NCBI GenBank assembly: GCA_963819075.1
Contig: CAWFUP010000001.1
Span: 1,178,001 to 1,242,000, forward strand
Direction: 5' to 3'
From: CAVQBJ01 sp963819075
GTDB taxonomy: Bacteria; Actinomycetota; Thermoleophilia; Solirubrobacterales; Solirubrobacteraceae
Length of the DNA: 64,000 nucleotides
The notes below the pieces were generated by a model. That model saw only the letters and a program-made list of their open reading frames with translations, was not told where the DNA came from and made no database searches. Positions 1-9,225 of this stretch are shown one piece after another (positions within the stretch are counted from its first letter, which is position 1; each line of letters starts with the position of its first letter). Position numbers and translations under genes: made by a program.

Positions 1-1
1 G

Positions 2-367
2 CTGACCCGGCTCACGCCGATCTGCGTGCAGCCCGACGAGCGCCCGCTGCTCGCCGTGGCCAACGTCTCGATCACGCCGTCCGCGGGCTCGCTCGACGCG
101 CAGTACGCGATCGCGCTCGTCAACGAGGGGCGGGGGCCGGCCGGGCCGTTCGACGTCGCGCTGACGGTCAACGGGACGCCGCAGCCCGATCTCGTCGTGC
201 AGTCGCTCGCAGTGGGCACGCGCACCGTCCTGCCGGTCGTCGCCCCACGCTGCACGGCCGGCAGCTCGGTCACCGTCACGATCGACCCGCAGAACGCGAT
301 CAGCGAGGCGCCGGGCGGCGGCCTGCCCAAGACGGTGGCCTGCCCGCTCGCGGCGGCGACGACCTGA
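2..367 (+). CDS. CARDB-like domain protein, C-terminal fragment
   Basis: Only the last 121 codons are in the window; the frame is open through the left edge, so the start lies upstream. The segment from about base 56 reads as one Ig-like beta-sandwich: strands around 'VANVSITPS' and 'YAIALVNEGRGP' and the run 'VTIDPQNAISE' before a short tail. This pattern of describing a difference between elements and ending in 'Dp.n.i.E' is typical of CARDB (cell-adhesion-related) domains, which occur in secreted or surface bacterial proteins. The single Cys pair (in 'APRC' and 'TVAC') could form a disulfide. Nothing of the N-terminus can be judged, so the overall function is unknown; the domain call is by eye. 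Confidence 0.6.
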   Translation: MTRLTPICVQPDERPLLAVANVSITPSAGSLDAQYAIALVNEGRGPAGPFDVALTVNGTPQPDLVVQSLAVGTRTVLPVVAPRCTAGSSVTVTIDPQNAISEAPGGGLPKTVACPLAAATT

Positions 368-434
368 AGCCGGCTGTCGGCGGGTGGACGCTTGGCGGGG
401 CGCCCGGCGCGCGCCCGCTAAACTGGGTGACGCG

Positions 435-662
435 ATGAAGACTGAGATCCATCCCGAATACGTCGAGTCCCACGTACGCTGCACGTGCGGCAACGAGTTC
501 GTGACCCGCTCGACCAAGGGCGAGTTGCACGTCGAGATCTGCTCGAACTGCCACCCGTTCTATACGGGTCGCCAGAAGCTGATCGACACCGGTGGTCGGG
601 TGGAGCGCTTCCAGCGCCGCATGGCGAAGGGTCGCCAGCAGCGCGCCGCTCAGTCCAAGTAG
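435..662 (+). CDS. rpmE: 50S ribosomal protein L31 (zinc-binding type)
   Basis: 75-residue L31, a late-binding protein of the large subunit central protuberance. It has the Cys-containing form: 'CTCGNEF' near residues 16-22 and 'ICSNCHPFYTG' near residues 36-46 supply four Cys for a zinc ion. Paralogues lacking these Cys are zinc-independent, so this is the C+ version. ATG 435 was chosen over an upstream GTG at 384 because the family starts with 'MK..IHPEY'. There is no Shine-Dalgarno, but TAAACT at 419-424 lies 10 nt before the ATG, suggesting a leaderless transcript. The rpmE-yqhQ-prfA-prmC order is common in Gram-positive bacteria; here a reverse-strand uppP is inserted. Confidence 0.95.
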   Translation: MKTEIHPEYVESHVRCTCGNEFVTRSTKGELHVEICSNCHPFYTGRQKLIDTGGRVERFQRRMAKGRQQRAAQSK

Positions 663-667
663 CGGGC

Positions 668-1747
668 ATGCCCGAAGCGGCGACCGGGACATACCCCTCG
701 CCGGCGTCGGACGACGAGACGACACTCATGACCGACCGCGGGCTCATGGCCCGGCGGGACGCGCCCCTCGGCGGTCAGGCGGTGCTCGAGGGCGTGATGA
801 TGCGCGGCGTCGGCACGTGGGCCGTGGCGGTGCGGGCTCCCGCGCCCGAGCCCGAGCCCGCGGCTGGGTCGGAGGAGGCCGGCGCGCTGAACGGGGTCGC
901 CGCGACGACCGACGGCGAGGCTCCGCTCGGCCCGATCCAGGTGAGCTCGTTCGACCTCACCTCGGCACTGCGGCGCCACCGCTGGCTGCGCGTGCCGCTC
1001 GTGCGGGGCGTCGTCGCGCTGTGGGAGTCGCTCGTCATCGGCTTCCGCGCGCTCGGACTGTCGGCGAGCGCGCAGCTGCCCGAGGAGGAGCAGGAGATCT
1101 CCGGCGGTGCCTGGGCCGGGACGGTGGTGATCGCCATCCTGTTCGCGATCGGGCTGTTCTTCCTGCTGCCGGTCGGCCTGACGAGCCTCATCAAGGGACA
1201 GCTCGGCTCATCGGTTGTCTTCTGGCTCGTCGAGGGTCTCGTGCGGACGGCCATCTTCCTCGGCTACCTCGTGCTGCTGTCGCGCCTGCCCGACCTGCGG
1301 CGCGTGTTCGAGTACCACGGCGCCGAGCACAAGACGATCTCCTGCTACGAGGCCGGGCTCGACCTGACGCCGGAGAATGCCCAGCGCTTCTCGCGACTGC
1401 ATCCGCGCTGCGGCACCAGCTTCCTGCTCATCGTGATGGTCGTGGCGATCTTCGTGTTCGCCCCGATCGGGCTGCCGTCCTGGTACTGGCTTGTGCTCAC
1501 TCGGATCCTCGGCGTGCCGCTGATCGCGGGGATCTCCTTTGAGCTCATCAAGCTGGCCGGCAAGTACCGGAGCCGCGGCTGGGTGCGCGGCGTGATGTGG
1601 CCCGGCCTGCAGCTGCAGCGGCTGACCACGCGCGAGCCGCACACCGACCAGCTCGCCGTCGCGATCGCCGCGCTCGAGGCGGTGCTCGCCGTGGAGACCC
1701 CCGGGCAGTCGGCGGGCGACCTCATCGGGGTGGAGGTCGTGGCGTAG
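668..1747 (+). CDS. DUF1385 (YqhQ-like) membrane protein
   Basis: 359-residue protein of the DUF1385 family (Bacillus YqhQ), whose biochemical role is not firmly established. Family hallmarks are visible: 'GGQAVLEGVMMRG' near the N-terminus, 'EYHGAEHKTISCYE' in the middle and 'HPRCGTSFLL' shortly after, all rich in conserved polar residues that could bind metal. About four hydrophobic segments are present (around 'VVIAILFAIGLFFLLPVGL', 'AIFLGYLVLLS', 'LLIVMVVAIFVFAPIGL' and 'LVLTRILGVPLIAGI'). In-frame ATGs at 668, 728 and 746 are all possible; none has a clear ribosome site, and 668 is used as the longest. It sits 5 bp after rpmE. Confidence 0.85.
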   Translation: MPEAATGTYPSPASDDETTLMTDRGLMARRDAPLGGQAVLEGVMMRGVGTWAVAVRAPAPEPEPAAGSEEAGALNGVAATTDGEAPLGPIQVSSFDLTSALRRHRWLRVPLVRGVVALWESLVIGFRALGLSASAQLPEEEQEISGGAWAGTVVIAILFAIGLFFLLPVGLTSLIKGQLGSSVVFWLVEGLVRTAIFLGYLVLLSRLPDLRRVFEYHGAEHKTISCYEAGLDLTPENAQRFSRLHPRCGTSFLLIVMVVAIFVFAPIGLPSWYWLVLTRILGVPLIAGISFELIKLAGKYRSRGWVRGVMWPGLQLQRLTTREPHTDQLAVAIAALEAVLAVETPGQSAGDLIGVEVVA

Positions 1748-1790
1748 GGTCGATGCGGCGGTGGGCGGCGGCGGGGCTCGCGCGCCGCTG

Positions 1791-1906
1791 GTGTGACGGG
1801 CGCGTTGCGGGCGCGTGACGGGCGCATGCTTCGGTTGGGGCGGCGGCGGGGGTGTGTGACGGGCGCGTTGCGGGCGCGTGCTCCGGTTGGGGCGGCGGCG
1901 GGGGTG
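1791..1906. repeat. GC-rich tandem repeat, two copies
   Basis: Two imperfect direct copies begin at 1791 and 1854 (63 bp apart). Each opens with the same 27 bases (1791-1817 and 1854-1880, starting gtgtgacgggcgcg). Each then carries 'ggttggggcggcggcgggggtgtg', preceded in the first copy by an extra 11 bp. They lie in the gap between the DUF1385 gene and uppP. Short ATG-led frames through them look like repeat artefacts. Confidence 0.8.
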
Positions 1907-2023
1907 TGCTCCCTGAGCCCCCTATGGCGTGGCTTCGGGAGCGCACCTCGCGGTTGGTCTCGGTCGTCGGGCCGAGGTGTGCTGGCTTAGCCCCGTATAG
2001 CGTGGGCTCGGGAGCACACCTCG
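1904..2023. repeat. Imperfect direct repeats, second copy a long palindrome
   Basis: Two related ~47-bp units (1904-1950 and 1977-2023) begin gtgtgct and end cacctcg. The second is framed by a perfect 11-bp inverted repeat: cgaggtgtgct at 1973-1983 and agcacacctcg at 2013-2023, with an inner agccc/gggct pair. As RNA it would fold into a long hairpin. It lies 24 bp beyond the uppP stop on the reverse strand, so it could act as a bidirectional transcription terminator, or belong to a dispersed palindromic repeat family. Confidence 0.7.
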
Positions 2024-2046
2024 GGCCGCGGCGCGGCGGCGCGCGC

Positions 2047-2940
2047 TCAGTCCACCGCCGTGTACACCAGCATCGCCGCGCCGAAGGCGAGGCAGTAGAT
2101 CCCGAACGGGACGAGGTTGTTGTTGCGGAAGTAGCGCATCAGGTAGTGGACGGTGATGATCGACGCGATCGCCGCCGACACCGCGGCCACGACCGCCTGG
2201 GCGCGCAGGCCCGCGCCGAGCGGGCCCGTCAGGTCGGGGGCCTTGAAGATGCCGGCGGCGAGGATGATCGGGGTGGCCAGCAGGAACGAGAACTTGGCCG
2301 CGTCCTGGTTGTCGAGCCCGCGCAGCAGGCCGCCGACCATGACGACGCCGTCGCGGCTGATCCCCGGGATGAGCGCGAACGTCTGGAAGCTGCCGATGAC
2401 GATCGCCTCGCGGTACTCGAGCGTGTCGAGCTTGCGGTAGCCCTGCCGATTGAGGCCCTCGCGCTCGGCGAGGCTGCGGATCTCCGCTCGCCGGCGCAGC
2501 CGCTCGGCGCCGATGAGCATGACGCCGTTGACCATCAGGAACGCGGCGGCCACGGGTGGCTTGGCGAGCGCGACGCGCACGGGGTGTTCGAGGAGCAGGC
2601 CGAGGATGCCGACCGGTATGCAGGCCAGCACGATCAGCCAGGCCAGGCGCTCGGTCGAGGTCTCGACGCGACGCGTGACGAGGGTGTGCAGGAAGCCCCG
2701 GATGATGCGAACCCAGTCGCGCCAGAAGTAGATGAGCAGTCCGACTGCGCTGCCGACGTGCAGCATCACCACGAGCGCGAGCCAGAACGACTCTGGGTCG
2801 CTCTGCGACTTCACGAGCGCGTTCCAGCCGAAGAGCGTCGGGAAGAGCACGGTGTGGCCGAGGCTCGAGATCGGGAACAGCTCGGTGACCCCTTGCAGGA
2901 GCCCGAGAACCACCGCCTGGAAGTAGGACAGCGGGTGCAT
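2047..2940 (-). CDS. uppP: Undecaprenyl-diphosphatase UppP/BacA
   Basis: 297-residue polytopic membrane enzyme that dephosphorylates undecaprenyl diphosphate to recycle the carrier lipid for peptidoglycan and other wall polymers; overproduction is known to give bacitracin resistance. The first family motif reads 'GLLQGVTELFPISSLGH' near residue 14 and contains the conserved Glu and Ser. The second reads 'IPGISRDG' and contains the conserved Arg. Ser-Thr-Gly in the first motif is replaced by Ser-Leu-Gly. The start at 2940 ('MHPLSYFQAVVLG') begins directly before the first membrane helix; the open frame extends 80 codons upstream but that part is Arg-rich and unlike the family. Confidence 0.93.
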   Translation of the reverse strand: MHPLSYFQAVVLGLLQGVTELFPISSLGHTVLFPTLFGWNALVKSQSDPESFWLALVVMLHVGSAVGLLIYFWRDWVRIIRGFLHTLVTRRVETSTERLAWLIVLACIPVGILGLLLEHPVRVALAKPPVAAAFLMVNGVMLIGAERLRRRAEIRSLAEREGLNRQGYRKLDTLEYREAIVIGSFQTFALIPGISRDGVVMVGGLLRGLDNQDAAKFSFLLATPIILAAGIFKAPDLTGPLGAGLRAQAVVAAVSAAIASIITVHYLMRYFRNNNLVPFGIYCLAFGAAMLVYTAVD

Positions 2941-3128
2941 GACGGCCGGCGCGGCCGCGTTGTGCAGGTTCGTGAGGTAGTACACGCGAAGGAGCTGCCG
3001 GCGCCGCACGATGATCCGGCGCGCGAAACAGTAGCCGTCCGCAATCGGCGATGCGCAGTTCGGTCGCGGCGTACGGTGCGCACCGGACCTCGGGCGCCGG
3101 CCAGAGGCCCGCATAGACTGACGTCGAC

Positions 3129-4178
3129 ATGATCGAGCAGCTCGTCGAACAGATCGAGGCCCGCTTCGCGGAGCTGTCAACGCTGATCACCGATCCCGAG
3201 GTGATCGGCGATCGCGTCCGCTACGCCGAGGTCGGGCGCGCGTACCGGCAGCTCGAGGCCGCGGCCAAGCTGGCCGCCGACTGGCGCCGCGCCACCGACG
3301 ACGCCGCCGGGGCGCAGGAGCTCATCAGCGAGGACGGGGACGACGAGGAGCTGCGCGAGATGCTCGCCGAGGCGCGGGCGCGCATCGAGGAGATCGAGGA
3401 GGAGATCCGCCTCGCGATGGTCGAGCGCGATCCCGCCGACGACAAGAACGTCATCATCGAGATCCAGGGCGGCGCCGGCGGCGACGAGGCCGGGCTGTGG
3501 GCGGGCGACGTCTATCGCATGCTCACCAAGTACGCCGAGCGTCGCGGCTACGCCACCGAGGCGCTCGACGTCGGCGACGGCAAGTACACGTTCGCCGTCA
3601 AGGGCGACGGCGCGTATTCGGTCTTCAAGTACGAGGGCGGCACGCACCGCGTGCAGCGCGTGCCGGTCACCGAGTCCCAGGGGCGCATCCACACCTCGAC
3701 CGCGACCGTCGCCGTGCTCCCCGAGGCCGAGGACGTCGACGTCGAGATCGACCCCAACGACCTGCAGATCGACGTCTACCGCTCCTCCGGGCCGGGCGGG
3801 CAGTCCGTCAACACGACCGACTCGGCGGTGCGCGTCACCCACCAGCCGAGCGGCATCGTCGTCTCCATGCAGGACGAGAAGTCCCAGCTGCAGAACCGCG
3901 AGAAGGCGCTGCGCGTCCTGCGCGCGCGCCTATACGAGCGGGCGCTCGCCGAGCAGCAGGCCGAGCTGGCCGCCGACCGGCGCTCGCAGGTCGGCAGCGG
4001 CGATCGCGCCGAGAAGATCCGCACCTACAACTACGGCGAGCGGCGCGTCACCGACCACCGCATCAAGCTGACCGCGCACAACCTCGATCAGGTGCTCGCC
4101 GGCGAGCTCGACGAGTTCACCGAGGCGCTCGCCTCCGATGAAAAGCGCCGCCGGCTCGCCGCGCAGGCCGCCGCGTGA
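3129..4178 (+). CDS. prfA: Peptide chain release factor 1
   Basis: 349-residue class I release factor recognising UAA and UAG. The codon-reading tripeptide of the RF1 type (P-x-T) appears as PVT at residues 179-181 within 'RVPVTESQGRIHTS'. The peptidyl-hydrolysis motif GGQ is at 223-225 in 'SGPGGQSVNTTDSAV'. Length matches the family. TAGACT at 3114-3119 lies 9 nt before the ATG with no Shine-Dalgarno, suggesting leaderless mRNA. The downstream gene encodes the methylase for this GGQ glutamine and overlaps by 4 nt. Confidence 0.97.
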   Translation: MIEQLVEQIEARFAELSTLITDPEVIGDRVRYAEVGRAYRQLEAAAKLAADWRRATDDAAGAQELISEDGDDEELREMLAEARARIEEIEEEIRLAMVERDPADDKNVIIEIQGGAGGDEAGLWAGDVYRMLTKYAERRGYATEALDVGDGKYTFAVKGDGAYSVFKYEGGTHRVQRVPVTESQGRIHTSTATVAVLPEAEDVDVEIDPNDLQIDVYRSSGPGGQSVNTTDSAVRVTHQPSGIVVSMQDEKSQLQNREKALRVLRARLYERALAEQQAELAADRRSQVGSGDRAEKIRTYNYGERRVTDHRIKLTAHNLDQVLAGELDEFTEALASDEKRRRLAAQAAA

Positions 4179-5056
4179 GCGGTCCGGCCCGGGCGAGCAC
4201 CTCGTCGCGGCGACGCGCGTTCGCCGGCACGCCCGCGCGAGACGCCGTGCGCAGCGCGGCCACGGCGATCGGCGCCGCCGGGTCGACGACGGCGCGACTG
4301 GACGCCGAGCTGCTCGTGGCCGATGTGCTCGGGGTCACTCGCGAGCGCCTGTTCGTCGACGACGCGCTCGAGGTCAGCGGGCCGGCCGTGCGCCGGCTGC
4401 AGGACGCGGTCCGGCGGCGCGCGCAGACCCGCGAGCCGATCGCCTACATCCTCGGCCGCCGCGCGTTCCGCGATCTGGAGCTGCGCGTCGATCCGCGCGT
4501 GCTGGTGCCGCGTCCCGAGACCGAGCTGCTCGTCGAGGTCGCGCTCGGCCTGCCTACCGGGGCGCGGGTCCTGGATGTCGGTACCGGCAGCGGCGCGGTC
4601 GCGCTGGCCCTGAAGGCCGAGCGTCCGGACCTCGAAGTCGCGGCGAGCGACGTGAGCGCCGATGCGCTCGCGGTCGCGCGCGCGAACGCCGAGCGTCTCG
4701 GGCTCGACGTGCGCTTCCGCGAGGCCGACCTGCTCGACGGGGTCGACGACGCCGGATGGGACGCCGTGCTCTCCAACCCACCGTACGTGGCCGATGGCGA
4801 GCGGCCGACGCTCGCGCCCGAGATCACGCGCCACGAGCCCGCCGTCGCGCTGTACGCCGGGCCCGACGGACTCGACGTGCTGCGCCGCCTCGTCGCGCAG
4901 GCCGGCGCCCGCCCGAGCGTGCGCCTGCTCGCGGTCGAGCTCGGGGCCGGACAGGCGGGGGCGGTGGCCGACCTCGCCGCCGCGGCGGGATTCGCGGCGA
5001 CGCGGCGCGAGCGCGATCTCGCTGGCGTCGAGCGCGTCGTCGTCGCCGAGCGCTGA
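4175..5056 (+). CDS. prmC: Release factor glutamine N5-methyltransferase
   Basis: 293-residue SAM-dependent enzyme that methylates the GGQ glutamine of RF1 and RF2, raising termination efficiency. An N-terminal helical domain (about 1-100) precedes a Rossmann-type domain with the SAM-binding motif 'VLDVGTGSGAVAL' from about residue 132 and the catalytic NPPY at 201-204. GTG start overlaps the prfA stop (GTGA), indicating translational coupling. Its second substrate, RF2, is encoded far downstream at 48,343. Confidence 0.95.
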   Translation: MSGPARASTSSRRRAFAGTPARDAVRSAATAIGAAGSTTARLDAELLVADVLGVTRERLFVDDALEVSGPAVRRLQDAVRRRAQTREPIAYILGRRAFRDLELRVDPRVLVPRPETELLVEVALGLPTGARVLDVGTGSGAVALALKAERPDLEVAASDVSADALAVARANAERLGLDVRFREADLLDGVDDAGWDAVLSNPPYVADGERPTLAPEITRHEPAVALYAGPDGLDVLRRLVAQAGARPSVRLLAVELGAGQAGAVADLAAAAGFAATRRERDLAGVERVVVAER

Positions 5057-5064
5057 GTCGCGCG

Positions 5065-5694
5065 ATGGTGACAGGCGACGATGTCCGCGCGCTGGAGCGG
5101 TGCCTGCAGACCGGGGGCGTCGTCCTGTTCGGCGCCGACACGGTCTACGGCCTTGCCTGCGACCCCGAGCAGCCGGGCGCCGTCGCGCGGCTGTACGAGC
5201 TCAAGGGCCGCCCACCGGACCGGCCGGCCGCCGTCCTGTTCGCGTCGGTCGCGCTCGCCTGGCGCGCGCTGCCCGAGCTCGGGGCCGCGGAGCGCGAGGC
5301 CGCGGAGGCGCTGCTGCCCGGTCCGGTGACGCTGCTGCTGGGAAACCCGCGGCGGCGCTTCCCACTGGCCTGCGGTCCGCAGCCCGACACGCTCGGGTTG
5401 CGGGTTCCGGAGCTCGACGGACCGATCGCCGCCCTGCGGGCGCTCTCGGTGCCGCTGCTGCAGTCGAGCGCCAACCGCTCCGGCGAGCCGGACGTGCGCC
5501 GCCTCGACGACGTCGATCCCCGACTGCGGGCGAGCGTCGACCTGGAGCTCGACGCGGGGGAACGACCCGGGACCGCGTCGACCGTCATCGACCTGCGCGC
5601 CTATGCGCGCGAGCGACGCTACGCGATCATGCGGGAGGGGGCGCTCTCGCGCGCGGCCGTCGCGCAGGCACTGGGCAGTGGCCACGACGCCTGA
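5065..5694 (+). CDS. tsaC: L-threonylcarbamoyladenylate synthase
   Basis: 209-residue Sua5/YciO/YrdC-fold enzyme (also called YwlC) making threonylcarbamoyl-AMP from Thr, bicarbonate and ATP for the t6A37 modification of ANN-decoding tRNAs. Visible signatures are 'VVLFGADTVYGLACD' near residues 19-33, the basic 'LKGRPPDRPAAV' segment and 'LQSSANRSGEP' (S-x-N), which bind ATP and phosphate. It is a single-domain protein without the C-terminal Sua5 domain. ATG 5065 is 8 bp after prmC; placement directly behind prfA-prmC is typical. tsaB, tsaD and tsaE are not in the window. Confidence 0.92.
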   Translation: MVTGDDVRALERCLQTGGVVLFGADTVYGLACDPEQPGAVARLYELKGRPPDRPAAVLFASVALAWRALPELGAAEREAAEALLPGPVTLLLGNPRRRFPLACGPQPDTLGLRVPELDGPIAALRALSVPLLQSSANRSGEPDVRRLDDVDPRLRASVDLELDAGERPGTASTVIDLRAYARERRYAIMREGALSRAAVAQALGSGHDA

Positions 5695-5700
5695 TAGCCT
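5695..5700 (+). promoter_or_regulatory. -10 hexamer for the glyA leader
   Basis: TAGCCT immediately after the tsaC stop matches the TAGNCT form seen before many genes here. It would place the transcript 5' end near 5707, just where the riboswitch-like leader begins. No convincing -35 was found upstream. Confidence 0.5.
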
Positions 5701-5707
5701 CGTCGGT

Positions 5708-5803
5708 GCCGTCGTTACTGGCGCCTATTCGTGGAAATGACCACGGGGAAGCGACGGTTGCCGCACCGCCGCGCGCCTGGGCATCCCGGTTGTTGTCTGC
5801 CCT
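5708..5803 (+). promoter_or_regulatory. ZTP (pfl) riboswitch, predicted, upstream of glyA
   Basis: The leader contains the order of conserved blocks of the ZTP/pfl motif: 'actggcg' (5717-5723), a 'gtgg...ccac' hairpin followed by 'ggggaagc' (5731-5752), then 'ccgc...gcctgggca' ending at 5783. ZTP riboswitches sense ZMP/ZTP, which accumulates when 10-formyl-THF is short, and commonly control glyA and purine genes. The 3' block GGGCA (5779-5783) can pair with TGCCC (5798-5802), which abuts the AAGGAGA Shine-Dalgarno at 5804-5810. This suggests an expression platform acting on translation or on a competing hairpin. The assignment is by eye from remembered consensus, not by a covariance search. 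Confidence 0.72.
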
Positions 5804-5816
5804 AAGGAGATGCGTC

Positions 5817-7117
<1,301 letters not shown>

Positions 7118-7121
<4 letters not shown>

Positions 7122-7573
7122 GCCCAGAACGTGCGCGACGCGTGCTCGCCGGCGCGCAAGTCGCGCACGGGGCGTCCGGGGCGTCCGCACCGCCCGTAGC
7201 GACCGCGGTGTCGGCCGTGGCCGACGATCCACCAGGCGAGGAGCAGCCACAGCCACCAGATCGCGAGCACGCCCGTGACGACGAAAACGAGCGCGGCGAC
7301 GATGGCAACCGCGACCGGGATGGCAACGGCCAGCGCGAGCGCTGGCGGCACCCAGGCGAGCGGGCGTCCGCCGCGACGGGCGACGAGCCCCGGCCCGGGA
7401 AGGTCGGTCAGCAGCGCATCGAGCTGGCCGTAGGTCCGCGCCGACAGCGCGGCCTCGACGCGCTGCTCGAGCTCCTCGGTACGAAGTCGACCCTCGGCAG
7501 CGGCGCCGCGCAATCGCTCCATGACGCGATCGCGGTCCGCATCCGATGCTCTCAGTGCCGCACGGCTGGCCAT
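7118..7573 (-). CDS. DUF1707 (SHOCT-like) membrane protein
   Basis: 151 residues. The N-terminus (about residues 7-60) is a DUF1707 domain: 'LRASDADRDRVMERLRGAA' followed by 'GRLRTEELEQRVEAAL' and 'ARTYGQLDALLTDLP'. This helical domain is common in actinobacterial membrane proteins and is thought to mediate protein interaction. Two hydrophobic helices follow ('LALAVAIPVAVAIVAALVF' and 'LAIWWLWLLLAWWIVG'), then a basic Gly/Arg tail. Start at ATG 7573 precedes the domain directly. The stop overlaps that of glyA by 4 bp (convergent). Function unknown. Confidence 0.85.
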
Positions 7574-7829
7574 CTCGACGGGGCCCTCGCTTGCCGGTGA
7601 CGGGATCCCCAGGAGCGTAGCGCACGCTTGAGGCGGTGGCGAGGCGGCCCGGCTACGCGGGGGCGCTGGCCGGGCGCTCCCGCCGGGCTCCGCTGACGCG
7701 CCGCCTAGACTGCTGAAGAACACGGAGAGGGCCCCGCGCGAGCAGGGACTCGGCGCACGCCGTCGAAGGCGATCGGGTCGAGCCTCGCCCACGGCGATCG
7801 AGACTCCTGCGATCCTGTCGGGAGACACC

Positions 7830-9158
7830 ATGCGGCAACCGAACGAGCTCCACGCGCTGTACGCGTTTCTCACGGCCGCGATCGTCGCCGCGCTCGTCAC
7901 GCCATGGACGATGCGCCTGGCCACGCGCCTGCAGATCGTCGACGAGCCCCGCGACCGCGGCCTGTCCGACCAGGCGACGCCGCTGCTCGGTGGCTTGGCC
8001 ATCTTCGCCGGGGCATTCGTCGCCGGCTGGCTCTGGCTGCCATCGGCGATGTGGTACGCGCCCGCCAAGGGCGCCACCGGCACCGACTATCACGGCGTGC
8101 TGATCGCGGCCGCGTTCATCACGCTCGTCGGCGCGCTCGATGATCGCTTCGACCTGAACCCGCTCCTCAAGCTGGCCGGGCAGGTGATCGCGGCAGTGAT
8201 CGCGGTCAACGCCGGCGTGTGGGTGCGCTTCATCACGCTCCCGTTCATCGGACACGTCAGCTTCCCGCACGCCGGAACGTGGCTGACCGTCATCGGCCTG
8301 GTGGCGATGATGAACGTCGTCAACTTCTCCGACGGCGTCGACGGGCTTGCCGCCGGCCTGTGCGCGATCGTCGCCCTCGCCTTCACGATCATCGCCTTCG
8401 ACCTCGGCAACGCCGCCGCCGGCGTGCTGTGCGCGATCACCGCGGGCGCCGCGCTCGGGTTCCTCGTCCACAACTTCCCCCGCCACGACCGCCCGGCGCG
8501 CACGTTCATGGGTGACTGCGGCTCGAACCTGCTCGGGCTGCTGATGGGCTGCGCGGCCGTCGAGGCGTCGGTGAAGACGGAGGTCGTCGTCTCGTTCGTA
8601 TTGCCGCTCATCCTGCTAGCCGTGCCGTTCCTCGACACGACGTTCGTCGTGCTCAAGCGGCTGAAGTACCGCCAGCCGGTCTACCGGGCCGACTCCGAGC
8701 ACTTCCACCACCGCCTCGCGCGCATCGGCTTCAGCCGCCAGCGCACGCTCGCCTACATGTACACGTGGACGCTCATGCTCGCCGGGCTGGCGCTCGCGCT
8801 GCGCTTCGTGCCCTACAGCGATCACCACGGGCACTACAACCTCGGCTGGTCGCTCGTCATGGTGGCGCTCGGGCTCGTCGTGTTCGCGGCGAGCGTCTAC
8901 CTCGTATACGTGCTCGAGATTCTCAAGTTCCGCCGTCTCGACGCGATCCGCCTGCGACGGCTGCGCCCGGAGGCGTCGCAGGCCGAGATCGAGCGTGGCG
9001 TCCACGATGACTTCGAGACCGGGGAGTACGAGGTGGTCGCCGAGCGGGCGAGCACCGAGCCACGCGGCGCCGAGCGTGTCGGCGCCGAGCAGCGCAGCGC
9101 CGCGGTCGATCGCGTCGGAGCGCCGCGATCGACCGCGCGCCCCGAGGTCGGCGGCTGA
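7830..9158 (+). CDS. Polyprenyl-phosphate N-acetylhexosamine-1-P transferase (WecA/TagO/MraY family)
   Basis: 442-residue integral membrane transferase that moves a sugar-1-phosphate (usually GlcNAc-1-P) from a UDP-sugar to undecaprenyl phosphate, the first step of a surface glycan such as teichoic acid, arabinogalactan-like polymer or O-antigen-like chains. Family motifs are seen in order: 'GALDDRFDL' (DDxxD-like), 'NVVNFSDGVDGLAAG' (NxxNxxDGxDGL), 'FMGDCGSNLLG' and the cytoplasmic 'HFHHRL'. About ten membrane segments occur before residue 370. The last ~70 residues are hydrophilic, charged and not part of the fold. A TAGACT at 7706-7711 could give a ~110-nt leader; GGGAG precedes the ATG. 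The substrate cannot be fixed from sequence. Confidence 0.9.
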   Translation: MRQPNELHALYAFLTAAIVAALVTPWTMRLATRLQIVDEPRDRGLSDQATPLLGGLAIFAGAFVAGWLWLPSAMWYAPAKGATGTDYHGVLIAAAFITLVGALDDRFDLNPLLKLAGQVIAAVIAVNAGVWVRFITLPFIGHVSFPHAGTWLTVIGLVAMMNVVNFSDGVDGLAAGLCAIVALAFTIIAFDLGNAAAGVLCAITAGAALGFLVHNFPRHDRPARTFMGDCGSNLLGLLMGCAAVEASVKTEVVVSFVLPLILLAVPFLDTTFVVLKRLKYRQPVYRADSEHFHHRLARIGFSRQRTLAYMYTWTLMLAGLALALRFVPYSDHHGHYNLGWSLVMVALGLVVFAASVYLVYVLEILKFRRLDAIRLRRLRPEASQAEIERGVHDDFETGEYEVVAERASTEPRGAERVGAEQRSAAVDRVGAPRSTARPEVGG

Positions 9159-9225
9159 CCCTCGCCACGCGAAGTCGCCGCGTTGCCGCGACTTTTGCGC
9201 CGCTGCTGCGTCAGAGAACGACACG

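Noticed and set aside
2941..3180. N-terminal extension of uppP
   Set aside because: Open frame continues 80 codons but is Arg-rich, overlaps the prfA start and is unlike the family.
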